A stretch of 64,000 bases of DNA, taken from assembly GCA_021816625.1 (NCBI GenBank), contig JAKAXM010000002.1, positions 1,270 to 65,269 on the forward strand, written 5' to 3'. Each line of letters starts with the position of its first letter. Within the stretch, counting starts at the first letter, position 1. This DNA comes from Pseudomonadota bacterium. Lineage in GTDB: Bacteria > Pseudomonadota > Gammaproteobacteria > Acidiferrobacterales > Acidiferrobacteraceae. The notes beneath the pieces are model-generated. The model made no database searches. It was not told the DNA's origin and saw nothing but the letters and a program-made list of their open reading frames with translations. This document shows positions 57,002-64,000 of the stretch, one piece after another. The translations under genes and the position numbers were made by a program.

Positions 57002-58274
57002 GCTACGCCACGCGCTCACGTTGCGGGCACGGGCGGCGCGGATCGTGGCGGGGGTCCTTGCCGATGGACGCGCCCTGGATGAGGCCGTCGATCACGACCG
57101 CGCAGGACTCGGGCGCCACGGCCTCGTGGAAGAACTCTCCATCGGCACGATCCGGCATGCCTATACCCTGCAGGCGCTAGCCGCCCCCTTTCTGCGCCGG
57201 CCCCTGAAGAAGGCAGACCAGGACATCTACGCCCTGATCCTCATTGGCCTCTACCAGGCCCGGCTCATGGGGGGGCCTGCGCCGGTTGCGGTATCGGAGG
57301 CGGTCGCGACCGTAGAAGCCCTGGGCAAGCCCTGGGCACGCGGTCTCGTCAATGCCGTGCTGCGGGCGGCCCTCGACAGCCCGCCTGCCGAAGATCCGAC
57401 GCAAAACCACCCGGCGTGGTTGGTGAGCCGCTTACAGGCCGCCTGGCCCGAGGATTGGCAGGCCATCCTGCGCGCGAACGACGGGCGCGCCCCGCTCACG
57501 CTGCGCGTCGATACCAGCCGGCTTGACCGTGACACCTACCAGAGAGAACTGGCACAAGCCGGGATCGTCGCGCGGCCCCACGCCCTGGCGCCGGGGGCCT
57601 TGATACTGGCAAGCGGCGTACCCGTCACCACCCTCCCCGGGTTTTCTGAAGGGCTGGTCTCCGTGCAGGACGCCGCCGCCCAGCTCGCAGCACCGCTCTT
57701 GGAGGCCGGACCGGGCCAGCGGGTACTCGATGCGTGCGCGGCCCCCGGCGGCAAGACCGGCCATATCGCCCAAAGCGCCCCGGGGGCGCATATTACCGCC
57801 ACCGACCGCGACCCGCTACGCGTGATACGCCTGCAGGAGACCCTAGCGCGCCTTAAGTGCCGGCAGGTGCGCGTGGAGACGCGCGATCTGGCGTGCGAGT
57901 CCATCGACGAACCCTTCGACAGGATACTGCTCGACGCGCCGTGTTCGGCGACCGGCATCATACGGCGACATCCCGACATCAAGTTGCGGCGGCGCCCCGC
58001 GGACATCGAGGAGTTAAGGACCACGCAACGGCGTTTACTGGACGCCTTATGGAAGAACCTGGTACCGGGGGGCTGGCTGCTGTACGTGACATGCTCGGTG
58101 CTTCCGGAGGAAAATGAGGAACAAGTCGCAGGCCTCCTCAACCGGGCCCGGGATGCCCGCGAGTCCCCCTTGTCGTTCCCGGTAGGGCACCGCCGGATGG
58201 TCGGCTGGCAGTTCCTGCCAGGAGAAGAAGAGATGGACGGGTTTTACTACGCCCGCCTCGAGAAGCGGGCCTAG
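56931..58274 (+). CDS. rsmB: 16S rRNA m5C967 methyltransferase RsmB
   Basis: Methylates C967 of 16S rRNA. An N-terminal NusB-like domain (about residues 25-150) is followed by a SAM-dependent domain with LDACAAPGGKTGHIAQ. Two cysteines of the RsmB/RsmF mechanism lie in DAPCSATGI and YVTCSVLPEENEEQV. ATG 56931 would overlap fmt by 71 bases; a TTG at 56994 with GGGG upstream is an equally possible start. The order def-fmt-rsmB is conserved. Confidence 0.95.
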   Translation: MAARKRRRPSGKVTGSRSGTGLAKLRHALTLRARAARIVAGVLADGRALDEAVDHDRAGLGRHGLVEELSIGTIRHAYTLQALAAPFLRRPLKKADQDIYALILIGLYQARLMGGPAPVAVSEAVATVEALGKPWARGLVNAVLRAALDSPPAEDPTQNHPAWLVSRLQAAWPEDWQAILRANDGRAPLTLRVDTSRLDRDTYQRELAQAGIVARPHALAPGALILASGVPVTTLPGFSEGLVSVQDAAAQLAAPLLEAGPGQRVLDACAAPGGKTGHIAQSAPGAHITATDRDPLRVIRLQETLARLKCRQVRVETRDLACESIDEPFDRILLDAPCSATGIIRRHPDIKLRRRPADIEELRTTQRRLLDALWKNLVPGGWLLYVTCSVLPEENEEQVAGLLNRARDARESPLSFPVGHRRMVGWQFLPGEEEMDGFYYARLEKRA

Positions 58275-58307
58275 GGGTCCGGCCCTAGGCCGGTGGAGGG
58301 CATTGCC

Positions 58308-58628
58308 ATGAATATCGAGGCCCTGGAAAAAAGACTGGCGGAAGGCCATGACGACCTCCTCCTGCGGCTGGGCTTGGGCGGCGAATACGTCCGGCGCAAG
58401 GATTACGAACAGGCCGTCCCTCACCTGGAGGCGGCCGTGCGCTGGGCGCCCGGGCATGCGGCGGCCTGGAAACTGCTCGGCAATGCCTGGACGGCCCTAG
58501 GTCAAACGGCGCGCGCCCGGGCAGCCTATGAACACGGTATAGAGGCGGCTGAGGCCTCCGGCCATATTCAGGCGGCGCGGGAAATGAAGGTGTTCCTCAA
58601 ACGGCTCGACGCCGGCCCGCGATCCTAG
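58308..58628 (+). CDS. Small tetratricopeptide-repeat protein
   Basis: A 106-residue soluble protein containing two TPR-like repeats (AVPHLEAAVRWAPGHAAAW then ARAAYEHGIEAAEASG). It starts at ATG 58308 after GGAGGG. It follows rsmB by 33 bases and probably shares its transcript. TPRs mediate protein contacts; partner unknown. The stop overlaps the convergent LpxL gene by 4 bases. Confidence 0.82.
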   Translation: MNIEALEKRLAEGHDDLLLRLGLGGEYVRRKDYEQAVPHLEAAVRWAPGHAAAWKLLGNAWTALGQTARARAAYEHGIEAAEASGHIQAAREMKVFLKRLDAGPRS

Positions 58629-59524
58629 GAATAAACGCTAGGATAACCCGGCGGGCGGGTCTTGAAGCGCTTGTGGACCCAGAAATACTGTTCCGGATGC
58701 ACCCGCACCCCCCTTTCGATGGCCTCGTTGGTGGCCGTGGCATCGCGCAAGGGGTCGCCGCTTGGGAAGTCCGCGAGCGCGGGCGCAAAGGCGATCTCGT
58801 AACCGGCCCCGCGCGGCCGCTGCCAGACGTAACAGGGAACGACCTGCGCCGAGGCCGCGCGCGCCAGCCGCCCTACGGCATGCAGGGTGCTGGTAGGTAC
58901 CCCGAAAAACGGGGCAAAGACGCTGCTGCGCTCGCCAAAATCCTGATCGGGTAGATAGTAGAGCACGCGTCCCTCGCGCAGGGCCTTCAGCACCGGTCGC
59001 ACGCCCTGCTCCTGAGTGATCATGGTAGCGCCGAAACGGCCGATGGCCTCCCGGAAGGCCCGCTCGAAGACAGGATTCGGTAGCCGTCGGTAGACGTTGG
59101 CCATGGGTCGTTCGGTCGATAGCAGGCAGCCGACCTCCATGGCCGTGAAGTGGGGGACCAGTAGGATGACATTGCCCTGCGCCAGGGCCCGGTCGTAGTG
59201 CTCGCGGCCCCGAAACCGCACGAGCCGTCTAAGGCGAGCAGGGCCGGCCCACCACGCCACCGTGAGATCGAAAATGCCCTGACCGAGGGACAGGAAGTGC
59301 GCGCGCGCCAGCCGCCGGCGGGCGGCGCGATCCTGGTCGGGAAAGCACAAGGCCAGATTGGCGAGCACGACGCGGCGGCGCGGGCCATAGAGATAGTAGG
59401 TGACCACCCCTAAGCCCTTGCCAAGGACCGCCAACAGCGGCAAGGGCAGGCGGCCGATCAGCCAGAGGAATGCCAGAACGGCATGCGCGAACGCCTGGCG
59501 GAGACTCCCGGTACGCTCACTCAT
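58625..59524 (-). CDS. LpxL/HtrB-type lipid A acyltransferase, copy 1
   Basis: A 299-residue inner membrane acyltransferase with an N-terminal membrane helix (residues 10-45). The HX4E active site is HFTAME, followed by NVYRRLPNP, LPDQDFGE and FFGVPTSTL, as in late lipid A acyltransferases that add secondary fatty acids using acyl-ACP. It is the last of three tandem paralogs that overlap each other by 8 bases. Exact acyl specificity (LpxL, LpxM or LpxP-like) cannot be told. Confidence 0.9.
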   Translation of the reverse strand: MSERTGSLRQAFAHAVLAFLWLIGRLPLPLLAVLGKGLGVVTYYLYGPRRRVVLANLALCFPDQDRAARRRLARAHFLSLGQGIFDLTVAWWAGPARLRRLVRFRGREHYDRALAQGNVILLVPHFTAMEVGCLLSTERPMANVYRRLPNPVFERAFREAIGRFGATMITQEQGVRPVLKALREGRVLYYLPDQDFGERSSVFAPFFGVPTSTLHAVGRLARAASAQVVPCYVWQRPRGAGYEIAFAPALADFPSGDPLRDATATNEAIERGVRVHPEQYFWVHKRFKTRPPGYPSVYS

Positions 59525-60407
59525 AAGGTGAACGCCCGTCGCGCCGGAGACGCTTGAAGCGCCGGTAGGTCCATAGGTACTGCTCCGGCATCATGCGGAT
59601 ACCTTGTTCAATGGCCGCATTCATGCGTGTCGCATCGGCCAAAGGGTCATCGGTCGGAAAGGGGGCAAGCGGCGGGCCGATGTGGACTTCGAAACCGCCC
59701 CGGCCCGGGAGCTTACGGGTAAAGCACGGCATGACCAGCGCATCTGTGAGGCGCGCAAGGCGCGCAAGGGCAGTCAGGGTCGGCGTCGGTATGCCGAAAA
59801 AAGGCGCCAGGACAGCGGCCCCATCCCCCGGGTCGAGGTCGGGCAGATAGTAAAACGGCGTACCCTTACGGACCGCCTGGACGAGCGAGCGCAGGGGGGC
59901 ATCGTGGCGCCAGAGGGGGGCGCCGAAGCGGCGGCGGCGCTCCACCAGGGCGGCCGCGATGGCGTTCTTGGGGGCACGGTACATACTAAGGCACGGGCCC
60001 TGGCGAGAGAGCTCGAGCCCACCCATCTCGAGCGCCAGAAAATGCGGCGCGAGCAGGATGATGTTGCGCCCGGCCGCCCGCGCCGCGTCGTAGGCACCCC
60101 GTTCGACGACATGCACCCGGCGCGCGAACTCCTCGGGCTTCGCCCACCAGAGTCTGGCGGTGGCCAAGGCGTTCTGGCCAATGGCGATGAAGTGACGCCG
60201 GACCAGCCGGCGGCGGGCGCGAGGGGCAAGCTCAGGGAAACACAGGCCCACGTTGATGAGTGCGATGCGCCGCGGCCGCACGGCCACGAGATAAGCGATA
60301 TACCCAAGACCGCCGCCGAGCGCCGTCGAGAGGGTCCACGGCAAGGCCGCCACGGCCCGCACCAGACCGATGACGAGGCGCGCCGCCGGCGATGGGGACT
60401 CAGTCAT
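59517..60407 (-). CDS. LpxL/HtrB-type lipid A acyltransferase, copy 2
   Basis: A 296-residue paralog. The active site HX4E is HFLALE, followed by SMYRAPKN, LPDLDPGDG and FFGIPTPTL. An N-terminal hydrophobic helix is present. It overlaps its neighbours by 8 bases on both sides, so all three are translated together. Confidence 0.9.
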   Translation of the reverse strand: MTESPSPAARLVIGLVRAVAALPWTLSTALGGGLGYIAYLVAVRPRRIALINVGLCFPELAPRARRRLVRRHFIAIGQNALATARLWWAKPEEFARRVHVVERGAYDAARAAGRNIILLAPHFLALEMGGLELSRQGPCLSMYRAPKNAIAAALVERRRRFGAPLWRHDAPLRSLVQAVRKGTPFYYLPDLDPGDGAAVLAPFFGIPTPTLTALARLARLTDALVMPCFTRKLPGRGGFEVHIGPPLAPFPTDDPLADATRMNAAIEQGIRMMPEQYLWTYRRFKRLRRDGRSPYE

Positions 60408-61338
60408 AGGGCGAGACCCCGTTCGGAGAGGTCTTGAAGCGCTTCATAGTCCAGAGATACTGCTCGGGCATCTGCAGCACCGCGCGCTCGATGACCGCAT
60501 TCATGGCCGTGGCGTCGCCGATCGCGCTACCGGTCGGAAAGGGCGCGAGCGGGGGCTCCAGCCAAAGCTCGCAGCCGCCGCGCGGCAACAGGCGGGTAAA
60601 GCAGGGGATCACGACGGCGTCGGTCAAGGCGGCCAGACGCCCCAGGGTCGGAAGGGTCGCGGCCGGTACCCCGAAAAACGGCGCGTACACGGACTCCTTG
60701 GCACCCAGATCCTCATCGGGGACGTAAGAGGCCCCCACGCCGGCGCGGACGGCACGCAGCAAGGGCCTAAGCCCCCCGGCACGCTCGAAAACGCGCCCCC
60801 CGAAACGTTCGCGGCCTCGCGTCATGACGAAATCGAGCACCGGGTTCTTGAGCGCCTTCATGAAGCCTACGTAAGGAAAGTACCGGGACAGCATAAGGCT
60901 CGCCTCGAGGCCCACGGCATGACAATGGAGCACGATCACGTTGTGGCCCGCCGCCCGTGCCTGCCGATAATGCTCGAGACCCAGTACCGAAAGACAGCGG
61001 TTAAGCGACCGCTCGTTTCCCCACCAAAGCACCGCCATATGGAAAAGCGCGAGCGCCGCCGCCCGAAAATGCGCGCGCACGAGCGCCGCCTGGCGCTCCG
61101 CGCTCCAGTCCGGGAAACAGAGCGCGACATTGACCGCGGCGATCCGCCGCCGTTTCTTGTTACCGTAATAATAAAGGCGGCCGAGCACGCCCCCGATCCC
61201 GGCCCGCACGCGCACCGGCAAAAAGAGGCTCGCCCGCAGAAAGCCTATCGCGGCCCAGCTCGGCCAGTAACGCGGCGTCAGAAAGCGCCACTGGAAGCGC
61301 ACCCGGTGGGCGCCTGGAAGTTCGAGGACAGCGGTCAT
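60400..61338 (-). CDS. LpxL/HtrB-type lipid A acyltransferase, copy 3
   Basis: A 312-residue paralog, first in the tandem set and starting in an ATGA overlap with the ttcA stop. The HX4E motif is offset (HCHAVGLE; the second His pairs with Glu five later). VPDEDLGAKE and FFGVPAATL are seen. It is more divergent than the other two (GFMKALKNPV in place of NVYRRLPNP), which may mean a different acyl donor or acceptor. Confidence 0.88.
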   Translation of the reverse strand: MTAVLELPGAHRVRFQWRFLTPRYWPSWAAIGFLRASLFLPVRVRAGIGGVLGRLYYYGNKKRRRIAAVNVALCFPDWSAERQAALVRAHFRAAALALFHMAVLWWGNERSLNRCLSVLGLEHYRQARAAGHNVIVLHCHAVGLEASLMLSRYFPYVGFMKALKNPVLDFVMTRGRERFGGRVFERAGGLRPLLRAVRAGVGASYVPDEDLGAKESVYAPFFGVPAATLPTLGRLAALTDAVVIPCFTRLLPRGGCELWLEPPLAPFPTGSAIGDATAMNAVIERAVLQMPEQYLWTMKRFKTSPNGVSPYD

Positions 61339-62120
61339 GGGTCGGCATTGTGCCAGAGCCCCGCGCCCGGGTCATCGCAACGCGCGGCTAGGGGGGTCTC
61401 GGCGGCGCCGAGCAGGGGACGCACGGCATGGAGTATGTTGCGAAACAGCCCCTTGTGGCGACGCTCCTCGCCGGCGAGCAAGGCCTTCATGGCGGCGCGC
61501 TCGGTAGGTTTCCTGAAACACGCGGGGCAGTTGTCGGCGATCACAGGTAAGGCGGCGGCCTGCGCAAAATCATGCAGCTGACGTTCGCGGACATAAATGA
61601 ACGGGCGGATGACGCGCAGGTCACCGGCGTCGATCCGGTAATGGGCGCGCATCGTATGGAGGGTGCCGGCGTGGAAGGCGCTCATGAGAAAGGATTCGGC
61701 AATGTCATCTAGGTGCTGGGCCAGCGCCAGGACGGTGTAGCCTTGTTCACGCGCGATCCGGTACAAGGTCCCCCGGCGCATGCGCGCGCAGAAACTGCAA
61801 AAGGAATCGTTGCCGAGCGCTGTCTCGGCGCGGGCGGCAATCTCCTGCCGCTCGTAAAAATACGGGACGCCGAGCGCCGCCATGTACGGGATGAGCGGGG
61901 ACGGATCGAAACCCTCTATGCCCGGGTCGACGGTGGCGACCCCGAGATCGAACGGCAGGGGCGCTTTTTTCTGTAAATGCCGCAAGACATGCAGGAGGCC
62001 GAGACTGTCCTTGCCCCCGGAGACGCCGAGCAGCACCCGGTCCCCTGCGACAATCATGCCGTAATCAGAAATTGCCTGACCTGTCAATCTCAACAATGGC
62101 CTTGGGGGTAAGGGGTTCAT
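61335..62120 (-). CDS. ttcA: tRNA 2-thiocytidine synthetase TtcA-type PP-loop ATPase
   Basis: TtcA thiolates C32 of tRNA, using ATP and a [4Fe-4S] cluster. The PP-loop is SGGKDSLG near residue 36. Cys pairs are in CSFCARMRRGTLY and CPACF, with a partner cluster motif as in TtcA. The AQHLDDIAES motif is also present. ATG 62120 is chosen (MNPLPP..); an in-frame start at 62165 is less likely. 261 aa, slightly shorter than E. coli TtcA. Confidence 0.88.
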   Translation of the reverse strand: MNPLPPRPLLRLTGQAISDYGMIVAGDRVLLGVSGGKDSLGLLHVLRHLQKKAPLPFDLGVATVDPGIEGFDPSPLIPYMAALGVPYFYERQEIAARAETALGNDSFCSFCARMRRGTLYRIAREQGYTVLALAQHLDDIAESFLMSAFHAGTLHTMRAHYRIDAGDLRVIRPFIYVRERQLHDFAQAAALPVIADNCPACFRKPTERAAMKALLAGEERRHKGLFRNILHAVRPLLGAAETPLAARCDDPGAGLWHNADP

Positions 62121-62148
62121 GGCGGTATGGTAGCGGCTTGCCGGCGGC

Positions 62149-62177
62149 TTGCCAAAACAAGGCACGGCTGCTGTTAT
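62149..62177 (+). promoter_or_regulatory. Possible promoter upstream of metK
   Basis: TTGCCA at 62149-62154 and TGTTAT at 62172-62177 are 17 bases apart, a plausible sigma-70 pair. The leader to metK would be about 90 bases. No SAM or SAH riboswitch consensus was recognised in it. Confidence 0.35.
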
Positions 62178-62277
62178 TTCCAGGGAGAGCTATGTTATGG
62201 TATCGGCGTCCTGCGGTGCAGCCCTCGCCTAATCTCTAGCTTACAGCACCTCACTTTTATAAATACCGGGAGTCATC

Positions 62278-63465
62278 ATGACGAAATCCTACCTCTTTAC
62301 GTCCGAATCCGTATCCGAAGGTCACCCCGATAAAATCGCGGATCAGATTTCGGACGGGGTCCTAGACGCCGTATTGGCGCAGGATGCGCGCGGCCGGGTG
62401 GCCTGCGAGACCCTGGTCAATACCGGACTCGTGGTGCTCTCGGGCGAGATCACAACGACGGCAGTCATCGATTTCACGGAGATCGCGCGGCGAACGGTAC
62501 GAAACATCGGTTATGACGCCAGCATGGGTTTCGACGGCGATGCCTGCGCCGTGATCATCGCCATGGACAAACAGTCGCCCGACATCGCGCAAGGTGTGAA
62601 TGAGGGCCAAGGGCTTGACCTCGAGCAGGGGGCCGGCGACCAGGGGTTGATGTTCGGCTATGCAACGAATGAAACCGAGACCCTCATGCCGATGCCGATC
62701 ACCTTCGCGCACACCCTTATGCAGCGACAGGCCGCCGTGCGCCGCTCGGGCCGGCTTCCGTGGCTACGCCCGGACGCCAAGAGCCAGGTGACCATACGCT
62801 ACGAAAACGACGTGCCGGCGGCGATCGACACGATCGTGGTTTCGACCCAGCACGCCCCGGACGTCCGTTATGAGGACCTGAAGGAGGCGGTCATGGAGGA
62901 GATCATCAAGCCCGCCCTGCCCGAGGGCTGGCTCAAAAAAGAGACGCGCTACTTCATCAACCCGACGGGACGCTTCGTAATCGGCGGCCCGGTGGGCGAC
63001 TGCGGGCTGACAGGACGCAAGATCATCGTCGACACCTACGGCGGCATGGCGCGTCACGGCGGCGGGGCGTTTTCCGGCAAGGACCCCTCCAAAGTCGATC
63101 GTTCCGCGGCCTATGCCGGGCGTTATGTCGCCAAAAACATCGTCGCGGCGGGACTCGCGGCGCGTTGTGAGATCCAGGTAGCCTATGCCATCGGCATCGC
63201 GCAACCGGTTTCCATCCGCGTCGAGACCTTCGGGACGGGGGTCGTGAGCGACAGCCGGATCGCCGAACTGGTGGCCGAACACTTCGACCTACGGCCGAAG
63301 GCCATCATCCAGACCCTGGATCTGCTGCGGCCCATCTACGCCAAGACCGCCGCCTACGGTCATTTCGGACGCACCGAGAGCGAGTTCCTCTGGGAGCGCA
63401 CGGACAAGGCCGAGGCGCTGCGGGCGGCCGTCGAAGGCAAGAAAGTCCAGTCCCTGTCGCGCTAG
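62278..63465 (+). CDS. metK: S-adenosylmethionine synthetase
   Basis: Makes SAM from methionine and [15 protein letters not shown] near residue 15, [12 protein letters not shown] near 120 and [16 protein letters not shown] near 260 are the classical signatures. 395 aa. A GGGAG lies 5 bases before the ATG. ahcY follows 8 bases later, so SAM synthesis and SAH removal are co-transcribed. Confidence 0.97.
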   Translation: MTKSYLFTSESVSEGHPDKIADQISDGVLDAVLAQDARGRVACETLVNTGLVVLSGEITTTAVIDFTEIARRTVRNIGYDASMGFDGDACAVIIAMDKQSPDIAQGVNEGQGLDLEQGAGDQGLMFGYATNETETLMPMPITFAHTLMQRQAAVRRSGRLPWLRPDAKSQVTIRYENDVPAAIDTIVVSTQHAPDVRYEDLKEAVMEEIIKPALPEGWLKKETRYFINPTGRFVIGGPVGDCGLTGRKIIVDTYGGMARHGGGAFSGKDPSKVDRSAAYAGRYVAKNIVAAGLAARCEIQVAYAIGIAQPVSIRVETFGTGVVSDSRIAELVAEHFDLRPKAIIQTLDLLRPIYAKTAAYGHFGRTESEFLWERTDKAEALRAAVEGKKVQSLSR

Positions 63466-63473
63466 GAGGCATG

Positions 63474-64000
63474 ATGAAAACGGCAGTACAGGCACAACAA
63501 TCGGGCGACTATAAGGTCGCAGACATGGGACAGGCGGCCTTCGGTCGCGCGGAGATCGCGATTGCGGAGACCGAGATGCCAGGGCTCATGGCCCTGCGCG
63601 AGGAATACAAGGGACAAAAGCCGCTGAAGGGGGCACGCATCGCAGGCAGCCTCCATATGACAATCCAGACCGCCGTGCTCATGGAGACGCTGGTCGAACT
63701 CGGGGCCGAGTTGCGCTGGTCGTCATGCAATATCTTTTCGACCCAGGACCACGCCGCAGCGGCCATGGCGGCCGCCGGCATCCCGGTCTTTGCCTGGAAA
63801 GGCGAGAGCGAAGAGGAGTACTGGTGGTGCATCGAGCAAACCATCTCCGGGCCCAACGGCTGGCACCCTAACATGCTCCTGGATGATGGCGGGGATCTCA
63901 CGTCCGTCATGCACGACCGTTATCCGGCACTTATGAAAAATGTGCGCGGGCTGTCGGAAGAGACCACGACGGGCGTCCATCGGCTCTATGAGCTCGAGGC
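63474..64000 (+). CDS. ahcY: Adenosylhomocysteinase, N-terminal part
   Basis: AhcY hydrolyses S-adenosylhomocysteine to adenosine and homocysteine, relieving product inhibition of methyltransferases. The window ends inside the gene after about 175 codons. The visible part includes [41 protein letters not shown] and WWCIEQT, all typical. Two ATGs (63471 and 63474) follow AGGAGG; 63474 has the better spacing. Cut by the window end. Confidence 0.95.
   Translation, partial: MKTAVQAQQSGDYKVADMGQAAFGRAEIAIAETEMPGLMALREEYKGQKPLKGARIAGSLHMTIQTAVLMETLVELGAELRWSSCNIFSTQDHAAAAMAAAGIPVFAWKGESEEEYWWCIEQTISGPNGWHPNMLLDDGGDLTSVMHDRYPALMKNVRGLSEETTTGVHRLYELE

Noticed and set aside
62178-62277. SAM or SAH riboswitch in front of metK-ahcY
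   Set aside because: The ~90-base leader shows no known SAM/SAH riboswitch core that could be recognised by eye.

Overview
The window is dense chromosomal DNA, GC-rich, from a Gram-negative bacterium that looks like an acidophilic, autotrophic gammaproteobacterium, most likely an Acidiferrobacter-like sulfur/iron oxidiser. The genus is inferred from gene content and synteny; no search was run. Evidence for Gram-negative proteobacteria includes LptD, SurA, the Arn lipid A pathway, LpxL-type acyltransferases, UbiE/UbiJ/UbiB, SecB, DsbD and the def-fmt-rsmB and LysM-smg-topA loci. No rRNA, tRNA or CRISPR array was seen.

Layout. 1-7.1 kb: the end of queH, then rsmA-pdxA-surA-lptD on the minus strand, diverging from amgK-murU (MurNAc recycling) and a hypothetical gene. 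7.6-11.5 kb: a small histone H1-like protein, a DksA-like regulator behind a hairpin-rich leader, UDP-glucose dehydrogenase and biotin synthase. 11.5-21.1 kb: a compact minus-strand lipid A aminoarabinose cluster, arnT-arnE/F-arnB-arnC-arnA(formyltransferase)-arnA(decarboxylase)-arnD, ending in hrpB. The usually bifunctional ArnA is two genes here. 21.3-26.4 kb: a TsdA/SoxA-like monohaem cytochrome, a phosphoesterase, and a pyrophosphate unit (H+-translocating pyrophosphatase, a small conserved protein, PPi-dependent phosphofructokinase, a hypothetical). 26.6-28.9 kb: adenylate kinase carrying a long lysine/alanine tail, then hemB. 28.9-37.7 kb: a phosphate region (phoU, pstB, a porin with a clear Pho box, phoR, phoB with a weaker Pho box). 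It is interrupted by a broken IS110-family element, a phosphatase-fold protein, a DUF481 barrel and a MscS-like channel. 37.8-41.7 kb: DUF971, ubiE, RDD, ubiJ, ubiB. 41.8-49 kb: a GNAT, ctpA, an EnvC-like factor and gpmI, diverging from arsR-rhodanese-grxC-secB-gpsA. 49-58.6 kb: dsbG-like, dsbD, topA, smg and LysM, then def-fmt-rsmB-TPR. 58.6-64 kb: three tandem LpxL-type acyltransferases, ttcA, metK and the start of ahcY.

Themes. Many genes remodel or build the envelope (LptD/SurA, Ara4N lipid A, three late acyltransferases, MurNAc recycling, periplasmic disulfide handling), as expected for a cell facing acid and metal. Phosphate and pyrophosphate form a second theme. Points worth a second look are the adenylate kinase with a histone-like tail, the Pho-controlled porin, the two-cysteine ArsR next to a rhodanese, the split ArnA inside a reordered arn operon, the PPi unit, and hairpin-rich untranslated segments upstream of the DksA-like gene and downstream of the IS110 recombinase.
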